Source: JB111 sp049856175 (GTDB lineage: Bacteria; Actinomycetota; Actinomycetes; Actinomycetales; Actinomycetaceae). Taken from it: a stretch of 64,000 bases of DNA. The notes below the pieces were generated by a model. It did no database searches. It was not told the DNA's origin and saw only the letters and a list, made by a program, of their open reading frames with translations. The DNA is taken from the NCBI RefSeq assembly GCF_049856175.1, contig NZ_JBNDNA010000002.1, positions 62,001 through 126,000 on the forward strand. The letters run 5' to 3'. Below, in pieces: positions 22,896-30,751 of this stretch (positions are counted from its first letter, which is position 1; every line of letters starts with the position of its first letter). The position numbers and the translations under genes are program-made.

Positions 22896-23387
22896 ATGAG
22901 CGTCGCGCACACCGTCAACAGGCCGATGGAGCCCGAGCGGAACCGCGAGGGCACGCTGCTGCACGTGGTCGAGACCCTCCTGGACAAGGGACTGGTGCTC
23001 AACGCCGACATCATGGTGTCGGTGGCGGGCGTCGAGCTGCTCGGCATCAGGATCCGTGCGGCCCTCGCGTCGTTCGAGACGGCGGCACGCTACGGGCTCG
23101 ACTTCCCGGCCGGCACCGACCGGGACACGGTCGCCTGGCAGGAGGCGATCGAGCAGAAGGACACCTGCCCGGAGTGCGGCAAGCGGGCCGAGCTCAAGCA
23201 GCTGATGAACGAGTACTGCCCCTGGTGCGGCTGGCAGAGCGCCATGGCGAAGCAGCTGGCCGCGGACGCAGCCGACCGCTCGGAGCACGCGCACGCCGAG
23301 CTGAGCGCCTCCCGCGACGAGCACGACGAGACGGGGGCCGCGGCCGACCGCCCGGACGCCGCGACCACCGCGCAGCGTGACGGCTGA
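22896..23387 (+). CDS. gvpJ: GvpJ-type gas-vesicle protein with C-terminal zinc ribbon
   Basis: The 163-residue protein has a GvpA-family core at about 20-66 ('LLHVVETLLDKGLVLNADIMVSVAGVELLGIRIRAALASFETA'), of the GvpJ/M minor-shell type. A linker leads to a four-cysteine ribbon: CPEC at 91-94 and CPWC at 108-111, 13 residues between pairs, followed by 'GWQSAMAKQLA'. The ribbon should bind zinc. The tail is acidic. The start at 22896 is chosen because AAGGGAG lies eight bases upstream; an in-frame ATG at 22866 overlapping gvpO is an alternative. Minor GvpA-like proteins are thought to nucleate or cap the shell. Confidence 0.85.
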   Translation: MSVAHTVNRPMEPERNREGTLLHVVETLLDKGLVLNADIMVSVAGVELLGIRIRAALASFETAARYGLDFPAGTDRDTVAWQEAIEQKDTCPECGKRAELKQLMNEYCPWCGWQSAMAKQLAADAADRSEHAHAELSASRDEHDETGAAADRPDAATTAQRDG

Positions 23388-23393
23388 CCCGTG

Positions 23394-24455
23394 ATGTCGG
23401 CACAACCAGCCCCGGCCGTGCGACAAGCCCCGCCCATGCAGCCGACCAGAGACCCGCGCGCGACCCTGCCCGATCTCATCGAGGTGCTGCTCAACAAGGG
23501 CGTCTACCTCAACCTCGACCTCATCATCTCCGTGGCCGACATCCCGCTGATCGGGGTCAACCTGCGGGCCACGATCGCCGGCATCGAGACGATGCTGGAG
23601 TACGGGATGATGCGGCAGTGGGACGAGCAGACCCGCGCCTGGGTGCAGCGGTCCGTGACCGCGCACCTGCCGATGGCGACGGACGAGGCCATCGTCGCCA
23701 AGATGGCCGGCGGCCACTACCAGGACAACTTCTACCGCACCTGGCGGCCGGGCAGCGCCTACCTCACCAACCGCCGGCTGATCATCCACCGCCGCGACCC
23801 GGCAGAGACGCTCTGGCAGTCCGATCTGTCCGCCATCGCCTCGATCCGGCCGCTGCGTCAGCGCTCGACCGGTGGTGAGGAACGGACCCGCATCGCGGTC
23901 ACGCTGAGCGACGGCGAACAGGCCACCCTGTCCGCCGTCGACCCCGAACGTCTCATCTCACTCACCCGGGAGCAGCGACGACGGGCGCTCGAGCCGGAGG
24001 CCACGACCGCGGTCGGGCCCCACGAGACGCGGGGGACGTCGGCCGGAGGCGCCCTGGGTGACGATCTCGCCCCGGGCCCGGACGCCCCGCTGCACCAGGG
24101 CCCGGTGTGGTACCTCGAGTCGCTCGCCGAGGGCGGCGTCTGGCGGGCCGGGACGGCGACGCTCACCGAGACCGAGGGACTCGTCTGGACGTCCCCTGCC
24201 GACCGCCGTGCCCGCGTGCGCATCCCGCCCCGCGACGTCACGGACCTCCGGCTCGAGAGCCACCGGAACCCGACCGACGCTTCCCGCACGCTGGTGGTCT
24301 CGACGAACCGTCGCACCGTGCGCCTGGCGACGGACGACGCCGAGCACTGGGCCCGGGCCGTCATGTCCCTCCTCGCGGAGGACCGGCGGGACCGGGCCGA
24401 CCACGAGGGGCGAACGGCCCACGATCCGGAGGCGCACGATGGCCCTGCAGGTTGA
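23394..24455 (+). CDS. GvpA-family minor protein fused to two PH/GRAM-like segments (GvpS/J type)
   Basis: The 353-residue protein has a GvpA-family core at about 24-70 ('LPDLIEVLLNKGVYLNLDLIISVADIPLIGVNLRATIAGIETM'). After it, residues 112-195 ('NFYRTWRPGSAYLTNRRLIIHRR...WQSDLSAIASI') and 235-330 ('GPVWYLESLAEGGVW...GTATLTETEGLVWTS...IPPRDVTDLRL') each read as a small beta-rich domain of the GRAM/PH type. The linker between is disordered. PH/GRAM-like folds bind lipids or proteins, so this protein may tether nascent vesicles. The start is ATG 23394 (GTG 23391 is equally open); no strong ribosome site. The 3' end overlaps gvpK. Confidence 0.75.
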   Translation: MSAQPAPAVRQAPPMQPTRDPRATLPDLIEVLLNKGVYLNLDLIISVADIPLIGVNLRATIAGIETMLEYGMMRQWDEQTRAWVQRSVTAHLPMATDEAIVAKMAGGHYQDNFYRTWRPGSAYLTNRRLIIHRRDPAETLWQSDLSAIASIRPLRQRSTGGEERTRIAVTLSDGEQATLSAVDPERLISLTREQRRRALEPEATTAVGPHETRGTSAGGALGDDLAPGPDAPLHQGPVWYLESLAEGGVWRAGTATLTETEGLVWTSPADRRARVRIPPRDVTDLRLESHRNPTDASRTLVVSTNRRTVRLATDDAEHWARAVMSLLAEDRRDRADHEGRTAHDPEAHDGPAG

Positions 24456-24762
24456 CGAGGAGAGCCTCAAGCACGGGGTGCTCACGCTGGTGGTCACGCT
24501 CGTCGAGGTGATCCAGGAGGCGCTCGAGACTCAGGCCGTGCGCCGGATGGAGGGCGGCGACCTCACCGAGGAGGAGCAGGACCGGCTGGGGGAGGCGCTG
24601 CTCGAGCTCGACGAGGCCATGGACCAGATCAAGTCCGAGCACGGGATCACCGACTCCGTCACCGACCTCCACCGTGGACTCGACGACGTCGTCGACGAGG
24701 TCGTCGACAAGCTGATCAACCCCGCTCGCTGGGCGGAGGAGAACCGCAGGGAGGGCCCGTGA
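24439..24762 (+). CDS. gvpK: Gas vesicle protein GvpK
   Basis: The 107-residue product shows the GvpK pattern 'LKHGVLTLVVTLVEVIQEALETQAVRRMEGGDLTEEEQDRLGEALLELDEAMDQI' with a long amphipathic helix and 'DLHRGLDDVV'. GvpK is a minor conserved component. ATG is preceded by GGAGG, and it starts inside the end of the previous gene (17-base overlap). The stop overlaps gvpL by 4 bases. Confidence 0.93.
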   Translation: MALQVDEESLKHGVLTLVVTLVEVIQEALETQAVRRMEGGDLTEEEQDRLGEALLELDEAMDQIKSEHGITDSVTDLHRGLDDVVDEVVDKLINPARWAEENRREGP

Positions 24763-25583
24763 CGCCCGATCCCGACGGCACCGGTGGCTCCGCGGGCTCC
24801 GCGGAGGTGACGCTCTACGTCTACGCGGTCGTCCCCGCCGGCGACCACCGACCGCGGGTGAGCGGGATCGACGGGGCAGCGCTCGACGTCGTCGGACCGG
24901 TCGGTGGACCCCGCGCGGTGGTCCACCGGCACGCCGCGGCTCCCTACGACGGCCCCGACGACGACGTCAAGCTGTGGATCCTGCAGCACAGCGACGTCGT
25001 CGAGGACGCGTGGGAGGGGGCGGGCGCCGTCCTGCCGGTCTCGTTCAACGTCATCGTCCGGCCCGACGCCGAGACCGGGGCCACGGCGGAGGCTCAGCTC
25101 ACCGCATGGCTGATGACCGAGGGCCCGGCGCTGCGGCGCAGGCTCGACGAGCTGACCGGCACGTCGGAGCTGAGGGTGGAGGTCTCTCTGGACCACGAGG
25201 AGTACGCGGCCTCGAACGCGGAGATGCGGCAGATCGCGGACGAGATGGCGGACCGGCCCGCGGGGGTGCGCCGGCTGCTCGAGAAGCGCGCCGAGAAGAT
25301 GGGCAAGGAGATCACGGACCGCGCCGCCGACGACCTCTACCCCGAGCTCCGGACGAGGATCGCCGGGCACTGCGTCGAGATCGAGGAGTACCGCTCGCCC
25401 GCGCGGGAGACCGGACTCGTCCCCGTGCTCACGGCGTCGTGCCTCGTGCGCGCGCCCCGCCAGCAGGAGCTCGGCGCGGAGCTCTCGGCGATCGCCTCGG
25501 AGCAGCCGGCGGTACGGATCCGGTTCCTCGGGCCCTGGCCGCCGTACTCGTTCGCGGAGCTGCCCGGCGCCGACCCGGCGTGA
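24759..25583 (+). CDS. gvpL: Gas vesicle protein GvpL
   Basis: The 274-residue GvpF/GvpL-family protein reads 'LYVYAVVPAGDHRPRVSGIDG', 'HSDVVEDAWEGAGAVLPVSFNVIV', a helical middle with 'LLEKRAEKMGKEITDRAADDLYP', and ends 'IRFLGPWPPYSFAELP', the family C terminus. GvpL binds several other Gvp proteins and is thought to act as the organiser of the nucleation complex. GTG start overlaps gvpK. It is the last gene of the operon. No gvpN ATPase, gvpC or gvpR/T gene is in this operon. Confidence 0.92.
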   Translation: MTPDPDGTGGSAGSAEVTLYVYAVVPAGDHRPRVSGIDGAALDVVGPVGGPRAVVHRHAAAPYDGPDDDVKLWILQHSDVVEDAWEGAGAVLPVSFNVIVRPDAETGATAEAQLTAWLMTEGPALRRRLDELTGTSELRVEVSLDHEEYAASNAEMRQIADEMADRPAGVRRLLEKRAEKMGKEITDRAADDLYPELRTRIAGHCVEIEEYRSPARETGLVPVLTASCLVRAPRQQELGAELSAIASEQPAVRIRFLGPWPPYSFAELPGADPA

Positions 25584-25709
25584 GCGCCCCGTGCGCAGGC
25601 GTGACCGCCCGTCGCGCACAGGTCGAGGGGCGCCGCGCCCCGTGAGTCTGCGCACCTCCGCGCGGACGCTCCGGCACGGCGCCCGACGTCGGCCCCTAGC
25701 CTGGGAGCC

Positions 25710-28367
25710 ATGGAAGAGGACACGACCGAGCAGGCCATCGAGACCACCCTCGACGTCCTCTCCGTGGCGTTCAGCTCGCTCGTCGGCGCCGCGGCCGGTC
25801 TCGCCGTCGCCCTCCTGCTGGGCGCCGTGTTCGGGGTGCTCGCGCGCCGGCGTGCGCCGATCAGGATCGTCTACGCACGCATCAAGGCTCCGGTGCGGCT
25901 GCTGCTCATGGTCATCGGTGCCACGATCGGCTTCTACCTCGCGACCCGGCTGCCCCCGGAGGCGCAGGTGCCGGGCTGGCGCGGCACCATCCAGCACTCG
26001 CTCGTCGTGGCGATCATCGTCGCGATCACGTGGCTGGTGGCCGCGCTCGCGAACGTGGCCGAGGACTTCGCACTCAAGGGCGTGCGCGAACGCGCGGGCG
26101 ACGGCGAGGTCTCCACCCACGGCCGCCGGATCCAGACCCAGGCGGTCATGCTGCGTCGGGTCGGCGTCGTCGTCATCTGGGTCATCGGCATCGCGGTCGT
26201 GCTGCTGACCTTCCCCGGCGCGCGCGCGGCGGGTGCGTCGATGCTGGCGTCGGCCGGTGTGCTCTCGGTCGTCGCAGGAATCGCGGCCCAGGGGACCCTG
26301 GCGAACCTCTTCGCGGGCATCCAGCTCGCCTTCACGGACGCGATCCGCGTGGACGACACGATCGTCATCGAGGGCGAGTACGGATACATCGAGGAGATCA
26401 CCCTCACCTACGTGGTGGTCCTGACCTGGGACAACCGGCGGATCATCCTGCCCTCGTCGCACTTCACCACCAACCCGTTCGAGAACTGGACCCGGCGCGA
26501 GACCAGCATCCTGGGCACGGTGACCTTCGACGTCGACTGGCGGGTCCCCGTGCCCGCGATGCGGGCCGAGATGCAACGGCTCCTCGACCGCACGCCGCTC
26601 TGGGACAAGAACCTCGGCATCTTCCAGGTGTTCGACGCCGTCGGCGGGTACGTCACCGTCCGCGCGCTCGTCTCGGCCAAGGACCCCGGCACGCTCGTCG
26701 ACCTCAGGTACTACCTGCGCGAGGAGCTGCTCGACTTCCTGCAGACCCGTGCTCCCTACGCCCTGCCCCGCACGCGGATCGAGGACATCGTGCCGCCGCC
26801 GGATGCGCTCGTGCCGCCGCGCCCGCGCGACCTCGACGAGCAGGCCGAGCTCGACGCCGACCTGGCCGAGCTCGCCGACCTGGACAAGGAGTTCCGCGAC
26901 CAGGCCCGCGCGCAGGAGTATGCGGTGCAGCAGGAGAGCCGCGAGACGATCGAGCGGCGCAAGCAGCGGGAGTCGGCGGCGCGACGTGCGCGCCGCCGGG
27001 CCGCGCGGGAGGACCGACGTCGGGCGCGTGAGTCCGGCGGCGCCATCGGCAGGTCCGGACCGGTGGGACGGCACGACGACACCGGTTCCCAGACCACGGT
27101 GATGAGCACGGAGGCCCTCGAGGAGGCGCTCGCCGCGTCCCGCTCGGACCGGTCCTCCGCCCCGTCGGGACAGTCGCCGACGTCCACCGGCCGCCGCGGC
27201 ACGGGCCGTGACGCCCGGTCCGGCCGCCGCGCCCGAGGGGCAGGCGCCGGCGCGGCGGACGTCGGTGCAGGTACCGGCGAGGCGGGTGCGGCCGGCGCCG
27301 GAGCGTCGGGTACGGAAGCGGCCGCGACCGGTGCGTCGGCCCCGTCGGCCGGGTCCGCAGCGATGGCGGGGCAGGGACCGGTGGGTTGGACCGCCAGGTC
27401 CCGGACCTCAGCGGTGTCAGCGATCTCCGCCGGCTCGGCGAACACGGCTGCCGTGTACCCCCCGGGCTACCCCGACGACATGGTGCGCACCGGCTCCGCG
27501 GACGTTCCCGGTCTGCACGACGAGTACCCCCTCGGACCCCTGCGCACGAGCCTGGTCTACCGGTTCGGTCGCGGCCTCTCGGCGCCGAGCGCCCGCTCCG
27601 CCGCGCCGGCCGGCAAGGGGCCGATCGGTGACGCACCGACCGGGGCGTCGAGAACGGCCGCGTCCGCCACCACCGGCACGCACGCCTCCTCGATGTACAC
27701 CGGATCCCCGGAGAACGAGGAGCGGGGTGCCAAGTTCACGGGCCCGGACGAGGCCGTGCAGGCCGAGCTCGAGGCGAACGTCGAGCGCCGGCGTGCGGCC
27801 AGCACCGGGGAGAACCTCGCCCTGGACGGCGACGACGACTCCGCGCACGACCCGGCCGCCGTCGCCTTCGGATCCGTCGCCACGGGCGGTGGGACCGGCG
27901 ACGGCGGCGCTGCCGAGGAGCACGGCGAGGACGCCCTCACGTCCGATGAGCGGCCCGTGCCGCCCGACGCCACCCCCGTCGTCGAGGGGCCGGTCGAGGT
28001 CACCGGCGACCTGGGTGCGGCGCCGTCGGCGGACGTGCGTCCGGCGCGGTCGGGGGAGACCTCGGTGCTCCCGGCCGTCGAGGCCGAGGGCTTCGCCGAC
28101 GCCGATGCGGAGGGCTTCGCGGGTGCCGACCCGGAGGGCTTCGGCGACATCGAGGACGACGCCGACGGCGCGTGGAGCGCGTCGGGCGCCGACCCGGAGA
28201 CCGAGCACGGCGCGCAGGTGCGGGACCCCGACGAGGACGCGCGGGGCCCCCGTGGCCGCGGGGTCGTCTACGGCCGCGACGGCTCGGACCTGGGTGCCGG
28301 TCCCGGTGAGGGCGGCGCGGGACGGGGCCACGACGGCGGCGACGGCGGAGGTGCCGGCGGCGACTGA
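25710..28367 (+). CDS. MscS-family mechanosensitive channel with a 520-residue disordered tail
   Basis: The 885-residue protein has membrane helices at about 20-45, 63-80, 97-115, 150-168 and the pore helix 175-205 ('ASAGVLSVVAGIAAQGTLANLFAGIQLAFTDAIRVDDTIVIEG', the MscS motif). The beta domain (215-270, 'NPFENWTRRE') and C-terminal alpha/beta end near 365. Residues 365-460 are Arg/Glu-rich helices, and 460-885 is Gly/Ala/Ser/Asp low-complexity sequence with repeats 'EGFADADAEGFAGADPEGFGD'. MscS opens at high membrane tension. Cytoplasmic tails this long are uncommon. It starts 126 bases after gvpL in the same direction. Confidence 0.88.
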   Translation: MEEDTTEQAIETTLDVLSVAFSSLVGAAAGLAVALLLGAVFGVLARRRAPIRIVYARIKAPVRLLLMVIGATIGFYLATRLPPEAQVPGWRGTIQHSLVVAIIVAITWLVAALANVAEDFALKGVRERAGDGEVSTHGRRIQTQAVMLRRVGVVVIWVIGIAVVLLTFPGARAAGASMLASAGVLSVVAGIAAQGTLANLFAGIQLAFTDAIRVDDTIVIEGEYGYIEEITLTYVVVLTWDNRRIILPSSHFTTNPFENWTRRETSILGTVTFDVDWRVPVPAMRAEMQRLLDRTPLWDKNLGIFQVFDAVGGYVTVRALVSAKDPGTLVDLRYYLREELLDFLQTRAPYALPRTRIEDIVPPPDALVPPRPRDLDEQAELDADLAELADLDKEFRDQARAQEYAVQQESRETIERRKQRESAARRARRRAAREDRRRARESGGAIGRSGPVGRHDDTGSQTTVMSTEALEEALAASRSDRSSAPSGQSPTSTGRRGTGRDARSGRRARGAGAGAADVGAGTGEAGAAGAGASGTEAAATGASAPSAGSAAMAGQGPVGWTARSRTSAVSAISAGSANTAAVYPPGYPDDMVRTGSADVPGLHDEYPLGPLRTSLVYRFGRGLSAPSARSAAPAGKGPIGDAPTGASRTAASATTGTHASSMYTGSPENEERGAKFTGPDEAVQAELEANVERRRAASTGENLALDGDDDSAHDPAAVAFGSVATGGGTGDGGAAEEHGEDALTSDERPVPPDATPVVEGPVEVTGDLGAAPSADVRPARSGETSVLPAVEAEGFADADAEGFAGADPEGFGDIEDDADGAWSASGADPETEHGAQVRDPDEDARGPRGRGVVYGRDGSDLGAGPGEGGAGRGHDGGDGGGAGGD

Positions 28368-28443
28368 GCTCGACGGTTGTGCGGTGCGTCATCGGCTCTG
28401 GACCGCACGTGACGTTTCCGCGGAACAGGCGCACGATGGACCC

Positions 28444-28899
28444 ATGACGACCTCCACCGGCGACTACGCCGTCAGCAGGACCGACGAGGAGTGGCGGGAG
28501 ATCCTCGACCCCGCCGAGTTCCAGGTGCTCCGCCTCGCGGGCACCGAGCGCCCGGGCACGGGCGAGCTGTTGCACGAGGACCGCGAGGGCATCTACTCGT
28601 GCCGCGCCTGCGGCGCCGAGCTCTTCCGCTCGGAGACCAAGTTCGACGCGCACTGCGGCTGGCCGTCCTTCTACGCCCCGCAGGACTCCGACGCCGTCGA
28701 GCTGATCGAGGACCGCACCCTCGGCATGGTCCGCACCGAGGTCCGGTGCCGGCGCTGCGGCTCGCACCTCGGGCACGTCTTCGACGACGCGCCGCAGACC
28801 CCCACCGGCGACCGCTTCTGCATGAACTCGGTCTCGCTGTCCTTCGCCCCCGCGGGCGACGCGCCCGGGGGCCCCGCCGGGTCCGAGCCCTCGGCCTGA
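28444..28899 (+). CDS. msrB: Peptide-methionine (R)-S-oxide reductase
   Basis: MsrB reduces methionine-R-sulfoxide in proteins after oxidative damage. The 151-residue product has the zinc cysteines in 'YSCRACGAELF' and 'EVRCRRCGSHLGHVF', 'FDAHCGWPSFY', and the catalytic motif 'RFCMNSVSLSF' near the C terminus, all typical. The start ATG at 28444 lies after a short gap. Its stop overlaps the start of the next gene (TGATG). Confidence 0.97.
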   Translation: MTTSTGDYAVSRTDEEWREILDPAEFQVLRLAGTERPGTGELLHEDREGIYSCRACGAELFRSETKFDAHCGWPSFYAPQDSDAVELIEDRTLGMVRTEVRCRRCGSHLGHVFDDAPQTPTGDRFCMNSVSLSFAPAGDAPGGPAGSEPSA

Positions 28900-29834
28900 T
28901 GGCCGGCCGCCCGCTCCGGGTGGCCACGGTCAACCTCCAGCACGGCTCGCCGTCGCGCGGGGACGACCCGCGCCCGGACTCGCACCCGCGCCCGGACTCG
29001 CACCCGCGCCCGGAGTCGCACCCGCGCCCGGACTCGCACTCCCACCCGGGCCTGCCCGCCACGCACCGCGCGCTCGTCGCCGCGGGGCGGGCGCTCGCAG
29101 GCCTGGAGCTCGACGTCGTCGCGCTCCAGGAGGTCGACCGCGGCCAGCGGCGCTCCCGCTATGTCGACCAGGCGCGGGTCCTCGCGCGCCTGCTGCGGAT
29201 GCCGTGGTGGCGCCTCGCCGCCGCCGAGGTCGGTCCGCGCGGCGGCCCGAGGTTCCGGCCCCCGTTCGCGCCGACGGCCTGGCGGCCGGCCTACGGGGTC
29301 GCGCTGCTGAGCCGGCTGCCCGTGCGGGCCTGGCACGCGTGGGGCTTCCCCGCCGACCTGCGGGTCCTGCGCAGCGCCCACCCGCTGGCCGTCGGCGGGC
29401 CCGTGCTGCGCCTCGGTCCGTTCGCCGTGCGTCGTGACGAGGCCCGGGTGGCGCTCGCCGCCGAGATCGACGCGCCGGGCGGGCCCCTCGCCGTCGCCGC
29501 CACGCACCTGAGCACCGACGGCGACGCCGCCCGCGCGCAGCTCCGTGCCGTCGCGGGCCGCCTGCGGACGCTCCCCGGCCCGCACGTCCTCGCCGGCGAC
29601 CTCAACCTCGGCCCCGACGACGTCGCCGCAGTCACCGGCCTCTCGCCCCTCGGCGTCGGGTCGACGTTCCCGGCGCACGCCCCCCGGCGGCAGATCGACC
29701 ACGTGCTCGGCGCCCTCGGCCCGCCCGGCGCCGCCGGCGCGACCACCACCGGCGAGACCCACCGGCTGCCGGTGTCCGACCACCTCGCGCTCGTCGCGAC
29801 CGTCGTCGGCCCGCGCCGCGGCGGAGCGTCGTGA
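28899..29834 (+). CDS. Endonuclease/exonuclease/phosphatase (EEP) family protein with an in-frame minisatellite
   Basis: The 311-residue protein has the EEP fold markers: 'VATVNLQHG', 'DVVALQEVDRGQRRSRY' (metal-binding Glu), 'GVALLSRLPV', 'ATHLSTDG', 'LAGDLNLGPDD' and a C-terminal 'DHVLGAL...SDHLALVATV' (catalytic Asp-His). Substrate could be nucleic acid, a phospholipid or an inositol phosphate. Between the first strand and first helix four 18-base repeats (28971-29042) encode RPDSHP units, giving a disordered His/Pro insert. The start overlaps msrB; GTG of the AEC transporter overlaps its stop. Confidence 0.85.
   Translation: MAGRPLRVATVNLQHGSPSRGDDPRPDSHPRPDSHPRPESHPRPDSHSHPGLPATHRALVAAGRALAGLELDVVALQEVDRGQRRSRYVDQARVLARLLRMPWWRLAAAEVGPRGGPRFRPPFAPTAWRPAYGVALLSRLPVRAWHAWGFPADLRVLRSAHPLAVGGPVLRLGPFAVRRDEARVALAAEIDAPGGPLAVAATHLSTDGDAARAQLRAVAGRLRTLPGPHVLAGDLNLGPDDVAAVTGLSPLGVGSTFPAHAPRRQIDHVLGALGPPGAAGATTTGETHRLPVSDHLALVATVVGPRRGGAS
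28971..29042 (+). repeat. 18-base tandem repeat, four copies, in coding sequence
   Basis: Unit CGCCCGGACTCGCACCCG repeats at 28971, 28989, 29007 and 29025; the third has one G for C change (Asp to Glu) and the last diverges at its end. The length is a multiple of three, so copy-number change keeps the reading frame. Confidence 0.9.
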
Positions 29835-30751
29835 CCGGCGTCGTCACCGGCTTCCTCGGCCTCGCGCTCATCGCCGCCGCGGGCTACGTGCTCGCGCGGA
29901 TCGGCGTCGTCGGCAAGGGTGGGGCGGACACCCTGAGCACCGTGGTGTTCTACGTCGGCGTGCCCATGCTCATGCTCCGCACGGTCGCCGAGGCCGACGT
30001 CGCGCACGTCCTGTCCCTCGCCGCCGTCGTCACGATCGTCGCCGCCCTGCTCGTCGCGGCGCTCTACGCGATCCTCGCCCGCACGGTCCTGAGGATCGAC
30101 GCCGCGGGCACCGTCGTCGGCGCGCTGAGCGCCTCCTACGTCAACGCCGGGAACATCGGGCTCCCGATCCTCGTCCTCGCCGTCGGCACCGCCGCGCCCG
30201 TCGTCCCCGCGATGATGCTCCAGCTCCTCGTCCTCGCGCCGCTGAGCTTCGCCCTGCTCGACCGCTTCACCGGGCGGACCGGCTCGGGCTGGCGACGCGT
30301 CCTCTCCCCGATCACGTCACCACCCGTGCTGGGCGTGCTCGCGGGGCTGACGCTCTCGCTGACCGGGATCACCCTGCCGGCCGCCGTCGGGCTGCCCGTC
30401 GGGATGCTCGCCGACATGACCGTGCCGATGCTCCTGCTCGCCTTCGGCATGTCCATCCACGGCGGGGGTGCCGGCCCGGACCGGGAGCCCGCGGCCGTGG
30501 TCTGGACCGCGATCGTCCTGCGCGTGGCCCTCGGCCCGCTGCTCGCCTGGACCATCGGGGGACCCGTCGTCGGGCTGGAGGGTGACGTGCTGCTGGGTGT
30601 CGTCGTGGTGGCCGCCCTGCCGACCGCCCAGAACGTGTTCGTCTACGCCATGCGGTACGGCACGCACGTGGATCTCGCCCGGCGCGCGGCCCTCGTCACC
30701 AGCGTGCTCAGCGTGCCGGTGGTCGTCGCGGCCACGGGCCTGCTCTCGTGA
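29831..30751 (+). CDS. AEC-family (auxin efflux carrier-like) transporter
   Basis: The 306-residue protein has about ten membrane helices in two inverted halves. The 'SYVNAGNIGLPILVLAVG' and 'TAQNVFVYAMRYG' motifs, one in each half, are the crossover helices typical of AEC carriers that export organic anions. The GTG start overlaps the EEP gene stop by 4 bases and its stop overlaps the EamA gene, so the three are coupled. Substrate unknown. Confidence 0.9.
   Translation: MTGVVTGFLGLALIAAAGYVLARIGVVGKGGADTLSTVVFYVGVPMLMLRTVAEADVAHVLSLAAVVTIVAALLVAALYAILARTVLRIDAAGTVVGALSASYVNAGNIGLPILVLAVGTAAPVVPAMMLQLLVLAPLSFALLDRFTGRTGSGWRRVLSPITSPPVLGVLAGLTLSLTGITLPAAVGLPVGMLADMTVPMLLLAFGMSIHGGGAGPDREPAAVVWTAIVLRVALGPLLAWTIGGPVVGLEGDVLLGVVVVAALPTAQNVFVYAMRYGTHVDLARRAALVTSVLSVPVVVAATGLLS

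Noticed and set aside
24531..27074. Long minus-strand frame opposite gvpK-gvpL-mscS
   Set aside because: Antisense shadow of well-supported genes; no ribosome site, no motif.
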